The position numbers and the translations under genes are program-made. Shown piece after piece: positions 1 through 9,381 of a stretch of 64,000 bases of DNA (position 1 is its first letter; each line of letters opens with the position of its first letter). Location of the stretch: positions 1-64,000 of the forward strand of contig NZ_JARGOQ010000006.1 in NCBI RefSeq assembly GCF_029233945.1, given 5' to 3'. The DNA comes from Sneathiella sp. GTDB taxonomy: Bacteria; Pseudomonadota; Alphaproteobacteria; Sneathiellales; Sneathiellaceae. A model generated the notes under the pieces. The model saw only the letters and a list, made by a program, of their open reading frames with translations, ran no database searches and was not told where the DNA came from.

Positions 1-683
1 GCCAGTGCCCCATTTCTCTGAAGCTTGAATGTTTCTCGGTTGGTTAGGTGGCGCTCATGGTTGAAGTGGTTATGGACTGATGCGTGGATTGAGACAAATT
101 TCTGCAGACTTCGCATGCGCCTGAATTTCAGCATCGCCTGTTCTCGTCAGCGGAACGGGAGATAGGAGTTTTCACAACGATTGTTCAACCAGCGTCCGAC
201 ATCTTGTACTGTTTCATTACCAATGATTTTCATGGCAGCACAGTAAGACCGCAATCTGTCCGTAGCTATTTCCTATGAATTTCCGTACCGTTTCATAAGC
301 TTCTTAAGAAACACCAGGGCTGCCTTGCGGTCGCGGCGCCGAGAAACATAGGCTTCCAGTACTTCACCCTCATGATCGACGGCTCGCCACCGGTAATGTG
401 TCTTGTCATTGGTCTTCACAAATACTTCGTCCAGGTGCCATCGCCAGTTGGAGTGATTCCGGGAAGAAGGATGAAGTCGTTTCTTTCGGATCTCGCGCGC
501 AAACAGGGGGCCAAATCTATTCCACCAATAGCGGACTGTTTCATGGCAAATATCGATGCCTCGTTCATGAAGAAGGTCTTCGACATTTCGCAGAGAAAGC
601 GGAAATCTGACGTACATCATCACAGCCAGGCGGATGATCTCAGGTGACGTTTTGAAATAGCGGAAGGGGTTCTTTTTTGTCAT
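1..683 (-). pseudogene. IS6-family transposase, broken by two in-frame stops
   Basis: This is a DDE transposase of the IS6 (IS26-like) family, which moves its element by replicative transposition. The N-terminal part (683 down to 276) reads openly with the family's helix-turn-helix region and the first catalytic Asp in WHLDEVF (residue 85). A TAG at 273-275 stops the frame. The same frame then resumes with IATDRLRSY (second Asp) and CENSYLPFR (catalytic Glu), meets a TGA at 147-149 where relatives usually have Arg, and continues through FRRMRSLQKF to the window edge. All three DDE residues survive, but the protein cannot be made without readthrough. No frameshift is needed to restore it. The 3' end lies outside the window. 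Confidence 0.9.
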
Positions 684-720
684 GCGCGGAAATTAGTCGA
701 CGTGCAAATAGCCATCAAGT

Positions 721-740
721 AATTTTCTTCTGACAGTGCC
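721..740 (-). repeat. Terminal inverted repeat of the IS6 element
   Basis: Read on the minus strand from position 740 inward, the sequence begins GGCACTGTCAGAAG, matching the GGCACTG start typical of IS6-family terminal repeats. It lies 57 bp upstream of the transposase ATG, the usual distance for this family. This fixes the element's right edge at 740. The other end is outside the window, so the 8-bp target duplication (expected to begin TGACCAAG at 741-748) cannot be checked. Confidence 0.7.
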
Positions 741-937
741 TGACCAAGTCATAGCATGCACCAAAAAATCACGCGCCAGAACAAAAAAAGAATGGGGGGG
801 AAAGAACTCAAATCGTAAAGAATGAATTAGAAAACTTTAGGTATTATATCGCAGTTTTTTTTGGGGGGCTGATTGGGGGACTGATGACCACTAAATCAAC
901 CTAAATTATTGTTTTTACTGTATATTTTACAAATAAA

Positions 938-1027
938 TGGCGGAGGGAGGGGGATTCGAACCCCCGATACGGTTCCCCGTATACACACTTTCCAGGCGTG
1001 CGCCTTCAGCCACTCGGCCACCCCTCC
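938..1027 (-). tRNA. tRNA-Ser (anticodon GGA)
   Basis: Minus-strand cloverleaf. The 7-bp acceptor stem starts GGAGGGG (1027 downward) and pairs with TCCCTCC before a G discriminator. The D arm contains GCCGAGTGGCTGAAGGC, the anticodon loop is CTGGAAA (GGA at 991-993), a long variable arm typical of class II serine tRNAs follows, and the T arm is GGGGG-TTCGAAT-CCCCC. CCA is encoded at 938-940. It reads serine UCC/UCU codons. Its 3' end faces the decayed IS element. Confidence 0.95.
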
Positions 1028-1210
1028 GCAGGATGCGCCCCCTGTACAACCGAAGACGCGCGGCGAATATACTTGAGAGGCGAGAGAATGCAAGGGGGCA
1101 AACTGTATCAAACCGAATTAAATTACGCCGCGATGACATTCCGGTGAAGAGCTGAGAGAAGCTTTGAACTCCCCACAATTTATCCGTAACATACCCCCGT
1201 CAAACATGGA

Positions 1211-1540
1211 GTGGACGATAAAGTGATCATTGGACGTATTTTCGGCTGGATCCTGACCGGCAGCGCCTTTCTGGTGCTGGGTCATGATCTTCTGCAATAT
1301 CTGGATAGCGAAACCTGGCATTCCATCCTGCTCGGGGAACTCTGGTTCATGATCAACCCCGAAGGGCTGAACCTGACTCAGGCCATTATCCAGCGTTATA
1401 TATCCCCGACGCTGTGGGATCCGGTGATCCTGAACTTTCTTTTGTGGCCCGCCTGGCTGGTCTTTCTGGTGTCCGGTCTGTTACTGCTTGTGCTTTTCCG
1501 CAAAAGACGGAAGGCGGAAGGACGCTTTCTGCCTTCCTAG
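1211..1540 (+). CDS. Small conserved membrane protein next to lepA
   Basis: A 109-residue protein with two or three hydrophobic segments: about residues 8-28 ([21 protein letters not shown]) and 72-96 ([24 protein letters not shown]), with a weaker one between, ending in a basic tail (RKRRK). It begins with GTG. The nearby ATG at 1206 is in another frame and stops after six codons. Similar small membrane proteins occur beside lepA in other alphaproteobacteria, but I know of no established function. Its stop overlaps the convergent lepA stop by 4 bp, so there is no room for a terminator between them. Confidence 0.7.
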   Translation: MDDKVIIGRIFGWILTGSAFLVLGHDLLQYLDSETWHSILLGELWFMINPEGLNLTQAIIQRYISPTLWDPVILNFLLWPAWLVFLVSGLLLLVLFRKRRKAEGRFLPS

Positions 1541-3339
1541 TCGTCACCCATTTTAAGCGCGGCCAGAAAAGCTTCCTGCGGAATATCGACATTGCCGACG
1601 GAGCGCATCCGCTTCTTGCCCTTCTTCTGCTTTTCCAGAAGCTTTTTCTTGCGGGTGATATCGCCACCGTAGCATTTCGCCGTCACATCTTTGCGGAGCG
1701 CAGAGATCGTCTCGCGCGCCACCACCTTGCCGCCAATGGCTGCCTGCAGTGCGATCTTGAAGAGTTGGCGCGGGATAAGGTCCTTCAACCGCTCACAGAG
1801 CTGCCGGCCGCGCGCCTCCGCCTGATCGCGATGCACAATCATCGCAAGCGCATCAACCGGCTCTGAGTTCACAAGAATGGAGAGCTTCACAAGATCACTC
1901 TCGATATAGCTGTCCATTTCATAGTCAAAGCTGGCATACCCGCGCGTTACCGATTTAAGCCGGTCATAGAAATCGAACACAACCTCGTTGAGGGGTAGCT
2001 TATAGACCACCATTGCCCGACTGCCCGCGTAGGTGAGATCGGCCTGCGCACCGCGCTTGTCCTCACAAAGCTTCAGGACCTGCCCGAGATATTCATCGGG
2101 CACCATGATCGTCGCCTTGATCCAGGGTTCCTCAATCCGGTCAATCTGCATCACGTCCGGCATATCTGCCGGGTTATGCATTTCAACCAGCGTACCGTTG
2201 CGCATATAGAGATGGTAGACAACGGACGGAGCGGTGGTAATCAGATCAAGATCAAACTCCCGCTCCAACCGCTCCTGAATGATTTCAAGATGCAGGAGAC
2301 CAAGGAAGCCACAACGAAAACCAAACCCCAAGGCGGCGGAGGTTTCCGCTTCGAATGAAAAGCTGGCGTCATTCAGGCGCAGCCGACCAAGGCTTGACTT
2401 GAGCTCCGTAAAGTCTGCGGCATCAATCGGGAAAAGGCCGCAGAAAACGACCGGCTGGTTCGGCTTGAACCCGGGCAGCGGCTCTGTCGCGGGTTTCCGT
2501 TCATCCGTGATGGTGTCCCCGACCTTCGTATCTGCGACTTCCTTGATCGCCGCCGTCATGAAGCCGATTTCACCGGGGCCGAGTTCATCCACCACCAGGC
2601 CCTTCGGCGTGAAAACGCCGACACGGTCGACAAGATAGCTCGCGCCTGTCTCCATCATGCGGATTTTCTGACCCTTCTTGATGACGCCTTCGCGCACCCG
2701 GAACAGGACCACAACACCAAGATAGGCATCATACCAACTATCAATCAGCAGGGCCCGCAGCGGCGCGTTGCGATCACCTATAGGCGGCGGAATATGGGCA
2801 ACCACCGCCTCCAGTACTTCATCTACGCCTTTGCCGGTTTTCGCGGAAATCGGAATTGCGCCGCTGGCGTCAATGCCAATGACTTCCTCGATCTGCTCAA
2901 CCACGCGGTCAACATCAGCGGCGGGCAAATCAACCTTGTTCAGAACCGGGATAATCTCGTGATTGACTTCAATCGCCTGATACACATTTGCCAGTGTTTG
3001 TGCCTCAACCCCTTGGCTGGCATCGACGACAAGGACCGACCCTTCGCAGGCGGATAGCGACCGGTTCACCTCATAGGCGAAGTCCACATGGCCCGGCGTA
3101 TCGATCAGGTTGAGGGTATAGGTCTCACCATCCTTGGCATTGTAGAGAAGGCGCACTGTCTGCGCCTTGATGGTGATGCCCCGTTCGCGCTCGATATCCA
3201 TGCTATCCAGCACCTGCTGATGCATCTCGCGATCATCAAGCCCGCCGCACATCTGGATCAAGCGATCCGCGAGAGTCGACTTCCCATGGTCGATATGGGC
3301 GATGATCGAGAAATTACGAATTTTATCGAGGTCGGTCAT
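1537..3339 (-). CDS. lepA: Elongation factor 4 (LepA), ribosomal back-translocating GTPase
   Basis: LepA is a ribosome-bound GTPase related to EF-G that remodels stalled ribosomes or aids initiation and assembly. The start chosen gives 600 residues, the usual length, beginning [23 protein letters not shown] longer frame adds 12 atypical residues. The P-loop AHIDHGKST is at residues 14-22, followed by switch II DTPGH and NKVD for guanine recognition. The C-terminus carries the LepA-specific lysine-rich segment ([21 protein letters not shown]). No clear Shine-Dalgarno sequence precedes the ATG. It is convergent with the small membrane protein gene. Confidence 0.97.
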   Translation of the reverse strand: MTDLDKIRNFSIIAHIDHGKSTLADRLIQMCGGLDDREMHQQVLDSMDIERERGITIKAQTVRLLYNAKDGETYTLNLIDTPGHVDFAYEVNRSLSACEGSVLVVDASQGVEAQTLANVYQAIEVNHEIIPVLNKVDLPAADVDRVVEQIEEVIGIDASGAIPISAKTGKGVDEVLEAVVAHIPPPIGDRNAPLRALLIDSWYDAYLGVVVLFRVREGVIKKGQKIRMMETGASYLVDRVGVFTPKGLVVDELGPGEIGFMTAAIKEVADTKVGDTITDERKPATEPLPGFKPNQPVVFCGLFPIDAADFTELKSSLGRLRLNDASFSFEAETSAALGFGFRCGFLGLLHLEIIQERLEREFDLDLITTAPSVVYHLYMRNGTLVEMHNPADMPDVMQIDRIEEPWIKATIMVPDEYLGQVLKLCEDKRGAQADLTYAGSRAMVVYKLPLNEVVFDFYDRLKSVTRGYASFDYEMDSYIESDLVKLSILVNSEPVDALAMIVHRDQAEARGRQLCERLKDLIPRQLFKIALQAAIGGKVVARETISALRKDVTAKCYGGDITRKKKLLEKQKKGKKRMRSVGNVDIPQEAFLAALKMGDD

Positions 3340-3403
3340 AGATGCACTTTTAATTCTGGAGTTCTGATCTTCCAACTAGCAGGTTTGCGGGTAAATACAA
3401 TTG

Positions 3404-3853
3404 CTAACTTTCCTGAGGCAGGAAGACATCGGAATAACTCCCCTTATCCGATGGGATTTTCATAATCCCGGAGCCACTGAAAGCGTTCTTGCCGTCTGCG
3501 GTCAGGATGCAGGTAGCGAACATCAAATTGCGGGTTTGCTTGATAAGCTCGGTGCGCCCTTCAAGCCAGGCACCTTCTGACACCGGAGACACAAAATCGC
3601 AGGACATCTGGATCGTCGGGATAAATTTGCGCACATCCGATGCCGCCTGCGCCCCGACGCCAAGCTGCATATCGGCGAAATACATCAATAGGCCGCCGTG
3701 ACAAATGCCGCCGATGTTACAATGTTTCTCCTCAACCCGGAGGCCGAGATAGGCCGCGTCTTCTGTCCTTTTAATCCACAACGGTCCGGTTAGCTCGACA
3801 AAGCCGACATGCCCCTCGAATTTCTTAAACCCTTCCGGTATCTTTAGTGTCAT
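3404..3853 (-). CDS. PaaI-family hotdog thioesterase
   Basis: A 149-residue single hotdog-fold protein. The signature ICHGGLLMYFAD (HGG at 52-54, Asp61) matches the PaaI/YbgC-like acyl-CoA thioesterase group, in which the HGG loop and acidic residue position the thioester for hydrolysis. The acyl substrate cannot be told from sequence. The gene lies downstream of pheT on the same strand but is separated from it by a hairpin (3877-3901), and from lepA by 64 bp, so it may be its own transcription unit. Confidence 0.85.
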   Translation of the reverse strand: MTLKIPEGFKKFEGHVGFVELTGPLWIKRTEDAAYLGLRVEEKHCNIGGICHGGLLMYFADMQLGVGAQAASDVRKFIPTIQMSCDFVSPVSEGAWLEGRTELIKQTRNLMFATCILTADGKNAFSGSGIMKIPSDKGSYSDVFLPQES

Positions 3854-3876
3854 TCCTTCTTCTCCAGAAACAGAAC

Positions 3877-3901
3877 AAGGGGAGCAAATGATGCTCCCCT
3901 T
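3877..3901 (-). terminator. Hairpin after pheT, probable terminator
   Basis: A perfect 10-bp stem (AAGGGGAGCA pairing with TGCTCCCCTT) with a 5-nt loop sits between the pheT stop and the thioesterase start. The minus-strand T tract after the stem is short, so termination may be partial. It may also slow readthrough into the thioesterase gene. Confidence 0.6.
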
Positions 3902-3922
3902 TATATCCGAGCTTAGTTCGAG

Positions 3923-6325
3923 CTATTGCCGTAAGCTGCCACCCGTTGCTTTCTCAATACTACCGATAACCTTCGCTGCCACGGCATCGATTTCCTCTTC
4001 CGTCAGCGTTTTGTCTGTTGGCTGAAGGCGAACGGAAAGGGCGACGGATTTCCGGCCCGCTGTAATCCGATCCCCTTGATAGACATCGAAAATTGACACT
4101 TCTGTGATCAGCTTCTTGTCACTGCCGCGTGCTGCGCGGATAATCGCATCCGCAGACACATCCGCGTCCACTTCGAAGGCAAAATCACGCTCGACAAACT
4201 GGTAATCAGAAACGACCAACGGTGGCCTTGCCGTTTCTATCGACTTCGGAAGCGGTATATTGTCGAGATAAATCTCAAAGCCCACGATGGGGCCCTTCAC
4301 CTTCATGGCCTCCAGAACGCGGGGATGAATTTCCCCAAAAGAAGCAAGCCGGTTCTTCGGACCAAGTTGCATCACGCCGGACCGTCCGGGATGATACCAT
4401 TCCGGCGCACCCGTCACGACCTGAACGGAGCCCGCCGGTCCGCCCACAGCCTCCAGCAGGGCAAGAGCATCCGCCTTCGCATCATACGCATCAAACTTGC
4501 GCCCACTGCCAGCCCAGTGGCGCGATGATGTTTGCCCACCGCGAATACCGCCGGCAACCATTATCTGCCCGTCCGGCTGATCGGAATGATACTCCGATCC
4601 CACCTCGAAAAGGGAAATATCCGCGAAACCGCGCGCATGGTTACGTCCCGCTGCCGCAATCAGATTTGGCAGCAGGGATGGTCGCATGGCATCCAGGTCG
4701 GCACTGATCGGGTTGACGAGAACAATCTCATCCGGAACGCCACCGAACAGGTCCGCATGGACCCGTGGCAGGAACGACCAGGTCACCGCCTCCATCATAC
4801 CGCGATCCGCCAGCGCGCGCTTCGCGATCCGGACCCGACGCTGTTGTGCATTCACCGCCGGTTTTGCAACCGCATTCTCCGTCGGCAGGGCGACTGGCTC
4901 GATATTGTCATAGCCATGCATCCGGAGGACTTCCTCCACCAGATCAGCCTCACCATCCACATCCATGCGCCAGGACGGCACTGTCGTCTTGATCACCTCA
5001 CCGGATTCTTCAGGCGCAAACCCCAGCTTATCCAGGATCATCACCATCTCCTCGACAGGGATTTCAATTCCGCCAAGTTCCTTGACGCGGGCTTTACGAA
5101 GCTCAACTGACTTCTGCCAATCCGGGCCGTTACCCGCGATTACAACTTCGCTGGGTTCCCCGCCGCACAATTCCATAACGAGGCGCGTCGCAATTTCCAT
5201 TGCCGGTTCGACAAAGGCCGGGTCGACACCGCGTTCGAAGCGATAGCGCGCATCGGATTCAATGCCAAGCTTGCGCCCGGTCGTCGCGATACTGATTGGA
5301 TCAAACAGCGCCGCCTCTATAAAGACATTTGTTGTCTCTTCAGAGCAGCCGCTCAACTCCCCGCCCATAATACCGCCGATGCCTAACGCGTTTGCATCAT
5401 CAGCAATGACACAGGCATCTCCGTCCAGCTTGTATTCCTCGCCGTCGAGCGCGAGCACGGTTTCGCCAGCGGTCGCGAGGCGCGCCTGAATATCACCCTT
5501 CACCTTGTCCGCATCGAACACATGAAGCGGACGGCCCAGATCGAAGGTGACAAGGTTCGTGATATCGACCAGCGCCGAAATAGGCCGCAGTCCAATTGCT
5601 CGCAATTTATCCTGTAGCCATTTCGGGCTCGGGCCATTCTTGACGCTGCGCACATACCGCCCCGCAAATTTGGAGCAAGGTAGCGGATCAGCATTCTGAA
5701 AATTGAGGTTAACCCCAATCGGGCTTTTAAATTTTCCGTCAATTGAACTGGTATCCAGTGATTTGAGCGTACCGAAACCACTCGCGGCGAGATCGCGTGC
5801 GATACCATAGACACCAAGTGCATCCTGATGATTGGGCGTAATGGCGATTTCCACAACCGGATCATCCAGACCGGCAAGCGCCGCGAAAGACGCTCCAACC
5901 TTCGTATCCTCTGGCATTTCAATAATGCCGTCATGCTCATCGGAGAGGCCCATTTCCCGTTCGGAAACCAGCATGCCATTGCTTTCGACGCCGCGAATTT
6001 TTGTCGGCTTCAGCCAGAGATCCGTACCCGGCACATAGGACCCGGAAGGGGCAAACACACCCTTCATCCCGGTACGCGCATTCGGCGCGCCGCAGACAAC
6101 CTGGACCACTTCTTCGCCCGTATCGACCTTGCAGACACGCAGGCGGTCCGCATCGGGATGCTGAACAGCCTCAATCACATGGGCAACCCGGAAAACGGCC
6201 AGCTCTTTTGCGCGATCGGTGATTTCCTCAACTTCAAGGCCGATTGCCGTCAAACGGTCGGACAACTCCTCCAACGAGGCGTCATATTCAAGATGTTCTT
6301 TCAGCCAGGATACCGTGAATTTCAT
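3923..6325 (-). CDS. pheT: Phenylalanine-tRNA ligase beta subunit
   Basis: The 800-residue beta subunit of the alpha2-beta2 phenylalanyl-tRNA synthetase. It opens [12 protein letters not shown], then an EMAPII/OB-fold tRNA-binding domain ([15 protein letters not shown] near residues 56-70), the B3/B4 editing region, B5, the catalytic-like core, and a C-terminal FDX-ACB anticodon-binding domain ending near [12 protein letters not shown]. Its ATG overlaps the pheS stop by 4 bp (ATGA), so the two subunits are translationally coupled, as is usual for a 1:1 complex. Confidence 0.97.
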   Translation of the reverse strand: MKFTVSWLKEHLEYDASLEELSDRLTAIGLEVEEITDRAKELAVFRVAHVIEAVQHPDADRLRVCKVDTGEEVVQVVCGAPNARTGMKGVFAPSGSYVPGTDLWLKPTKIRGVESNGMLVSEREMGLSDEHDGIIEMPEDTKVGASFAALAGLDDPVVEIAITPNHQDALGVYGIARDLAASGFGTLKSLDTSSIDGKFKSPIGVNLNFQNADPLPCSKFAGRYVRSVKNGPSPKWLQDKLRAIGLRPISALVDITNLVTFDLGRPLHVFDADKVKGDIQARLATAGETVLALDGEEYKLDGDACVIADDANALGIGGIMGGELSGCSEETTNVFIEAALFDPISIATTGRKLGIESDARYRFERGVDPAFVEPAMEIATRLVMELCGGEPSEVVIAGNGPDWQKSVELRKARVKELGGIEIPVEEMVMILDKLGFAPEESGEVIKTTVPSWRMDVDGEADLVEEVLRMHGYDNIEPVALPTENAVAKPAVNAQQRRVRIAKRALADRGMMEAVTWSFLPRVHADLFGGVPDEIVLVNPISADLDAMRPSLLPNLIAAAGRNHARGFADISLFEVGSEYHSDQPDGQIMVAGGIRGGQTSSRHWAGSGRKFDAYDAKADALALLEAVGGPAGSVQVVTGAPEWYHPGRSGVMQLGPKNRLASFGEIHPRVLEAMKVKGPIVGFEIYLDNIPLPKSIETARPPLVVSDYQFVERDFAFEVDADVSADAIIRAARGSDKKLITEVSIFDVYQGDRITAGRKSVALSVRLQPTDKTLTEEEIDAVAAKVIGSIEKATGGSLRQ

Positions 6326-7398
6326 CGTGACAACCCTCCCCCCAGCGTCGGGACATCCAGCGGGACAAATCCATAATGTTTAAGCCAGCGCAAATCTGAA
6401 TCAAAGAAAGCCCGCAAATCCGGGATGCCGTATTTCAGCATGGCAATCCGGTCAATGCCCATGCCCCAGGCAAACCCCTGATACTCCGCCGGATCAAGGC
6501 CACAATGCGCCAGCACCCGCGGGTTGACCATGCCGCAACCGAGAATTTCCAGCCAGTCGTCGCCCTCCCCGACCTTCACATGGTCGCCGGCGAATGTGCA
6601 GCGGATATCCATCTCCGCCGATGGCTCGGTGAAGGGGAAATAGGACGGGCGGAACCGCATAGTGACTTCATCCAGCTCGAAAAACGACTTGCAGAATTCC
6701 GCCAACACGCCCTTCAGATGTCCCATATGGCTCGTCTTGTCGATGACCAGTCCTTCGATCTGGTGGAACATGGGGGTATGGGTCTGATCGGAATCGCTGC
6801 GGAAGGTCCTGCCCGGCACGACGATGCGATGCGGTGGTTTCTTCGACATCATGGTGCGAATTTGCACTGTGGAGGTATGGGTCCTGAGGAGCTGTCGCGA
6901 GCCATCCTCTTTCTCCGGCAGATAGAAGGTATCATGCATTTGCCGGGCCGGATGCTCCGGCGGGATATTCAGCGCCGTAAAGTTATTGAAATCATTTTCA
7001 ATATCCGGGCCTTCTGCAACATCGAAACCCATACCGGCGAAAATCTCGGTAATCTCGTCCATCACCTGGCTAATCGGGTGAATCCGGCCTGTCGTTTCCG
7101 GTCGCACAGGCAAGGTGATATCGATCCGTTCCTCCGCCAGCTTTGCATCCAGCGCCGCTGCATGAAGCGCCGCCTTGGCGTTTTCAATCGCCTCACCGAC
7201 CGTATTCTTCAACTTGTTGAGCTTCGGTGCAACCGTCTGTCGCTCCGCCGGGTCCATCTGCCCAAGGCCGCGCATCATCAGGCTGACGCTGCCCTTCTTG
7301 CCAAGCGCGGAAATCCGTAATGATTCCAACGCGTCCAGATCGCTCATTTCATCGATCTGCGTCAGCAATTCCTGTTCAAGCTTTTCAATATCCTGCAT
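6322..7398 (-). CDS. pheS: Phenylalanine-tRNA ligase alpha subunit
   Basis: Catalytic class II synthetase subunit, 358 residues from the chosen ATG ([12 protein letters not shown]). The frame is open nine codons further upstream, but that part encodes the arm of a terminator-like hairpin and is unlikely to be translated. An N-terminal coiled-coil arm is followed by motif 2 ([19 protein letters not shown]) and motif 3 ([12 protein letters not shown]). It charges tRNA-Phe together with PheT. The hairpin ends about 14 bp before the ATG, suggesting attenuation between rplT and pheS. Confidence 0.96.
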   Translation of the reverse strand: MQDIEKLEQELLTQIDEMSDLDALESLRISALGKKGSVSLMMRGLGQMDPAERQTVAPKLNKLKNTVGEAIENAKAALHAAALDAKLAEERIDITLPVRPETTGRIHPISQVMDEITEIFAGMGFDVAEGPDIENDFNNFTALNIPPEHPARQMHDTFYLPEKEDGSRQLLRTHTSTVQIRTMMSKKPPHRIVVPGRTFRSDSDQTHTPMFHQIEGLVIDKTSHMGHLKGVLAEFCKSFFELDEVTMRFRPSYFPFTEPSAEMDIRCTFAGDHVKVGEGDDWLEILGCGMVNPRVLAHCGLDPAEYQGFAWGMGIDRIAMLKYGIPDLRAFFDSDLRWLKHYGFVPLDVPTLGGGLSR

Positions 7399-7411
7399 CA
7401 CAACTCGCAAT

Positions 7412-7443
7412 AAAAAAGGGGCCACAAACTGGGCCCCCTTTTA
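7412..7443 (-). terminator. Terminator-like hairpin ahead of pheS (possible attenuator)
   Basis: On the minus strand, GGGGGCC and GGCCCC arms flank the loop CAGTTTGT, and six Ts follow the stem: a good intrinsic terminator between rplT and pheS. A second GGGCCC (about 7479-7484) lies upstream, followed by a small stem CGAAAA/TTTTCG. Because GGGCCC is self-complementary, the upstream copy can pair with the terminator arm as an alternative fold. That is the geometry of an attenuator, but no Phe-rich leader peptide with a normal start codon is visible. Confidence 0.7.
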
Positions 7444-7489
7444 ATAAAGTGGTCTACGAAAATGTCTAGGTTTTCGAGGGCCCGGATTA

Positions 7490-7852
7490 TCAGGCTTTGG
7501 CGGCAGCCTGCTGTGCTGCATCAACCAATGCCTTGAAGGCCTCAGGCTCGCGTACGGCAATATCAGCAAGAACCTTGCGGTCCACTTCAATGCCAGCCAG
7601 CTTGAGGCCGTGCATAAAGTTTCCGTAAGTCATGCCCTGCTCGCGCGAGGCTGCGTTGATACGCTGGATCCACAGGCTGCGGAAATTCCGTTTCTTGGTC
7701 CGGCGATCCCGGTAAGCGTACTGACCAGCTTTTTCAACAGCCTGTACCGCCGCGCGGAAGGTATTTTTACGGCGGCCATAGTAACCTTTGGCTGCCTTGA
7801 TAACTTTTCTGTGGCGTGCGTGCGTCGTGACGCCGCGTTTGACACGTGCCAT
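7490..7852 (-). CDS. rplT: 50S ribosomal protein L20
   Basis: 120 residues, the standard length, starting [28 protein letters not shown], a highly conserved L20 N-terminus that threads into 23S rRNA early in large-subunit assembly. It is 12 bp downstream of rpmI and clearly co-transcribed with it. In other bacteria L20 represses its own operon by binding leader RNA. Whether that holds here is unknown. Confidence 0.98.
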   Translation of the reverse strand: MARVKRGVTTHARHRKVIKAAKGYYGRRKNTFRAAVQAVEKAGQYAYRDRRTKKRNFRSLWIQRINAASREQGMTYGNFMHGLKLAGIEVDRKVLADIAVREPEAFKALVDAAQQAAAKA

Positions 7853-7864
7853 GGATCTCTCTCC

Positions 7865-8062
7865 TTAGCCGTAAGGCATAAATTTTTTGACGATGCGGGC
7901 ATCCTGATCAGCAAGAATGGTCGTGCCACGCTGATTACGGATCTGTTTGTTGGTTCGCTTGATCATACCATGCTGTTTGCCAGCCTGGTTGGCGCGAACC
8001 TTCCCGGACGCGGTGAGAGAGAAACGTTTTTTCACGCTACTCTTGGTTTTTAACTTGGGCAT
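7865..8062 (-). CDS. rpmI: 50S ribosomal protein L35
   Basis: 65 residues, [21 protein letters not shown] with the lysine/arginine-rich composition and [18 protein letters not shown] core of bL35. It is the first gene of an rpmI-rplT-pheS-pheT unit. In most proteobacteria infC directly precedes it. Here infC is more than 1.3 kb away behind an opposite-strand gene, so this unit must have its own promoter (see 8145-8173). Confidence 0.98.
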   Translation of the reverse strand: MPKLKTKSSVKKRFSLTASGKVRANQAGKQHGMIKRTNKQIRNQRGTTILADQDARIVKKFMPYG

Positions 8063-8144
8063 TTCTGGCTTCCTCTAAATTACCGTTGAAGCGATTGAGC
8101 AAACTCGGCAGCCCCAATTGGCCGGAATGCTCAGCGAAGCGAGG

Positions 8145-8173
8145 GTTATACCTTTGCTTTGTGCCAAATTCAA
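8145..8173 (-). promoter_or_regulatory. Probable sigma-70 promoter of rpmI-rplT-pheST
   Basis: Minus strand: TTGAAT (8173-8168), a 17-bp spacer, then TATAAC (8150-8145), close to the sigma-70 consensus. Transcription would begin near 8138 and give a leader of about 75 nt before rpmI, long enough for a control structure. This promoter would explain how rpmI is expressed without infC. Confidence 0.5.
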
Positions 8174-8285
8174 GCCCTTTGAACGGCTTTATTTCCGCGA
8201 GTGTCACAAATGAGTTTCCCCATCGTCTCCCTTGCGTTCAGGCGGTCTTTCAAGGCCACAGAATTAACAGCAACGCGAGGTGAAA

Positions 8286-9299
8286 ATGAGGACTATTATT
8301 GCGAAATTCAGCTTCCATGCGACTATTGTCGGGCTAGCCTTCCTTATGCTGGTCGGCGCAACCAGCAACAAGGCGGTCGCTCAATCGGCGGAGGCATTCT
8401 CGTTCCTCGCCATTTCCGACATGCCCTATACGGCGCAGGAGGATTACACCCTGCGTCAGCGTACGCGCCCCGCGATTGAGGCCAGCAACCTTCCCTTTGT
8501 TGTCTTCATGGGGGATTTCAAGAACGCCAAGCTTCCCTGCTCTGCCGCGCTTCTGACCCGGCGGCGCGATCAAATTCTGGGGCTGCATCCGGGGCGCGTC
8601 TTCTACACACCGGGGGACAATGACTGGACGGACTGCGATCGTCGGCAAATCCGCCAGCGATTTTCTGAGTTGGACCGCCTCGACCTGCTGCGCCGCCTTT
8701 TCTACAGCAAGCCAATGGAACTGCCGCCGCAATGGCTTTTTGCACGACAATCGCTCTTCCCCGAGAATATGCGCTGGATATACAACAATGTGCTGTTTGC
8801 GACAGTGCATCTGGTTTCCACCAACAACGGACGTGATGAAATCCTGCTTGATGATGCTCATCTCGCCTTGACACTCACCGACGCACGGGACAGAGCGAAC
8901 CTGATCTGGCTGGACAGCGCTTTCGCGGAGGCAGCAAGAATCGGGGCCGCCGCCATTGTCATCGCAACCCAGGCCGATGTAACTCGTCATAAATATCAAG
9001 CGCCCTGCACAACGCAAGTCCGTCAGAAATGCAACGCCTTCGCTGCAATCAGCCTACGCCTGAGGTATTTGTCGGCGAAATTCGCAAAGCCCGTTCTTCT
9101 GATGCATGGGGATACCAACCCCTATTGTCTGGATAAGGGGTTTGGTGGGTCCGCGGCCCCCAAGCTTTGGCGCTTTAACTCGACGGGAGACTACTCATTC
9201 GTGGATGCAGCGAAAATCACGGTCGATCCCGTACATGCAAAAACGCCCTTTTCCTTCACATCCCTCACGCAGAATATTGCTCCGAAATCCGGCTGCTAG
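8286..9299 (+). CDS. Exported calcineurin-like metallophosphoesterase family protein
   Basis: A 337-residue protein with a cleavable signal sequence (hydrophobic stretch about residues 8-28, likely cut after ALA-like VAQ near 33), so probably periplasmic. Motifs resembling the metallophosphoesterase metal site occur in order: AISDMPY (Asp45), FMGDFKN (GD 76-77), TPGDNDW (GDND 110-113, in place of GNHD), VHLV (His175) and LMHGDTNP (274-276). The substrate is unknown. The ATG at 8286 has a GAGGTGA ribosome site just upstream. The GTG at 8280 lies inside that site. It interrupts the conserved infC-rpmI order and has a strong bidirectional terminator after it. Confidence 0.7.
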   Translation: MRTIIAKFSFHATIVGLAFLMLVGATSNKAVAQSAEAFSFLAISDMPYTAQEDYTLRQRTRPAIEASNLPFVVFMGDFKNAKLPCSAALLTRRRDQILGLHPGRVFYTPGDNDWTDCDRRQIRQRFSELDRLDLLRRLFYSKPMELPPQWLFARQSLFPENMRWIYNNVLFATVHLVSTNNGRDEILLDDAHLALTLTDARDRANLIWLDSAFAEAARIGAAAIVIATQADVTRHKYQAPCTTQVRQKCNAFAAISLRLRYLSAKFAKPVLLMHGDTNPYCLDKGFGGSAAPKLWRFNSTGDYSFVDAAKITVDPVHAKTPFSFTSLTQNIAPKSGC

Positions 9300-9313
9300 A
9301 TTCTCACCAAAAT

Positions 9314-9351
9314 AAAAGCCTGCAACGTCCTCTGACGAATTGCAGGCTTTT
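9314..9351. terminator. Bidirectional terminator between phosphoesterase gene and infC
   Basis: A perfect 12-bp stem, AAAAGCCTGCAA pairing with TTGCAGGCTTTT, with a 14-nt loop. A and T tracts on both sides let it terminate the plus-strand phosphoesterase gene and the minus-strand thrS-infC unit. It separates infC from the rpmI operon transcriptionally. Confidence 0.9.
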
Positions 9352-9381
9352 GAACATAATTCCAGAGGCGATTTGCCAGTG

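Noticed and set aside
6505-7320. A 271-codon plus-strand frame opposite pheS
   Set aside because: Shadow of pheS. The minus strand encodes the complete synthetase.
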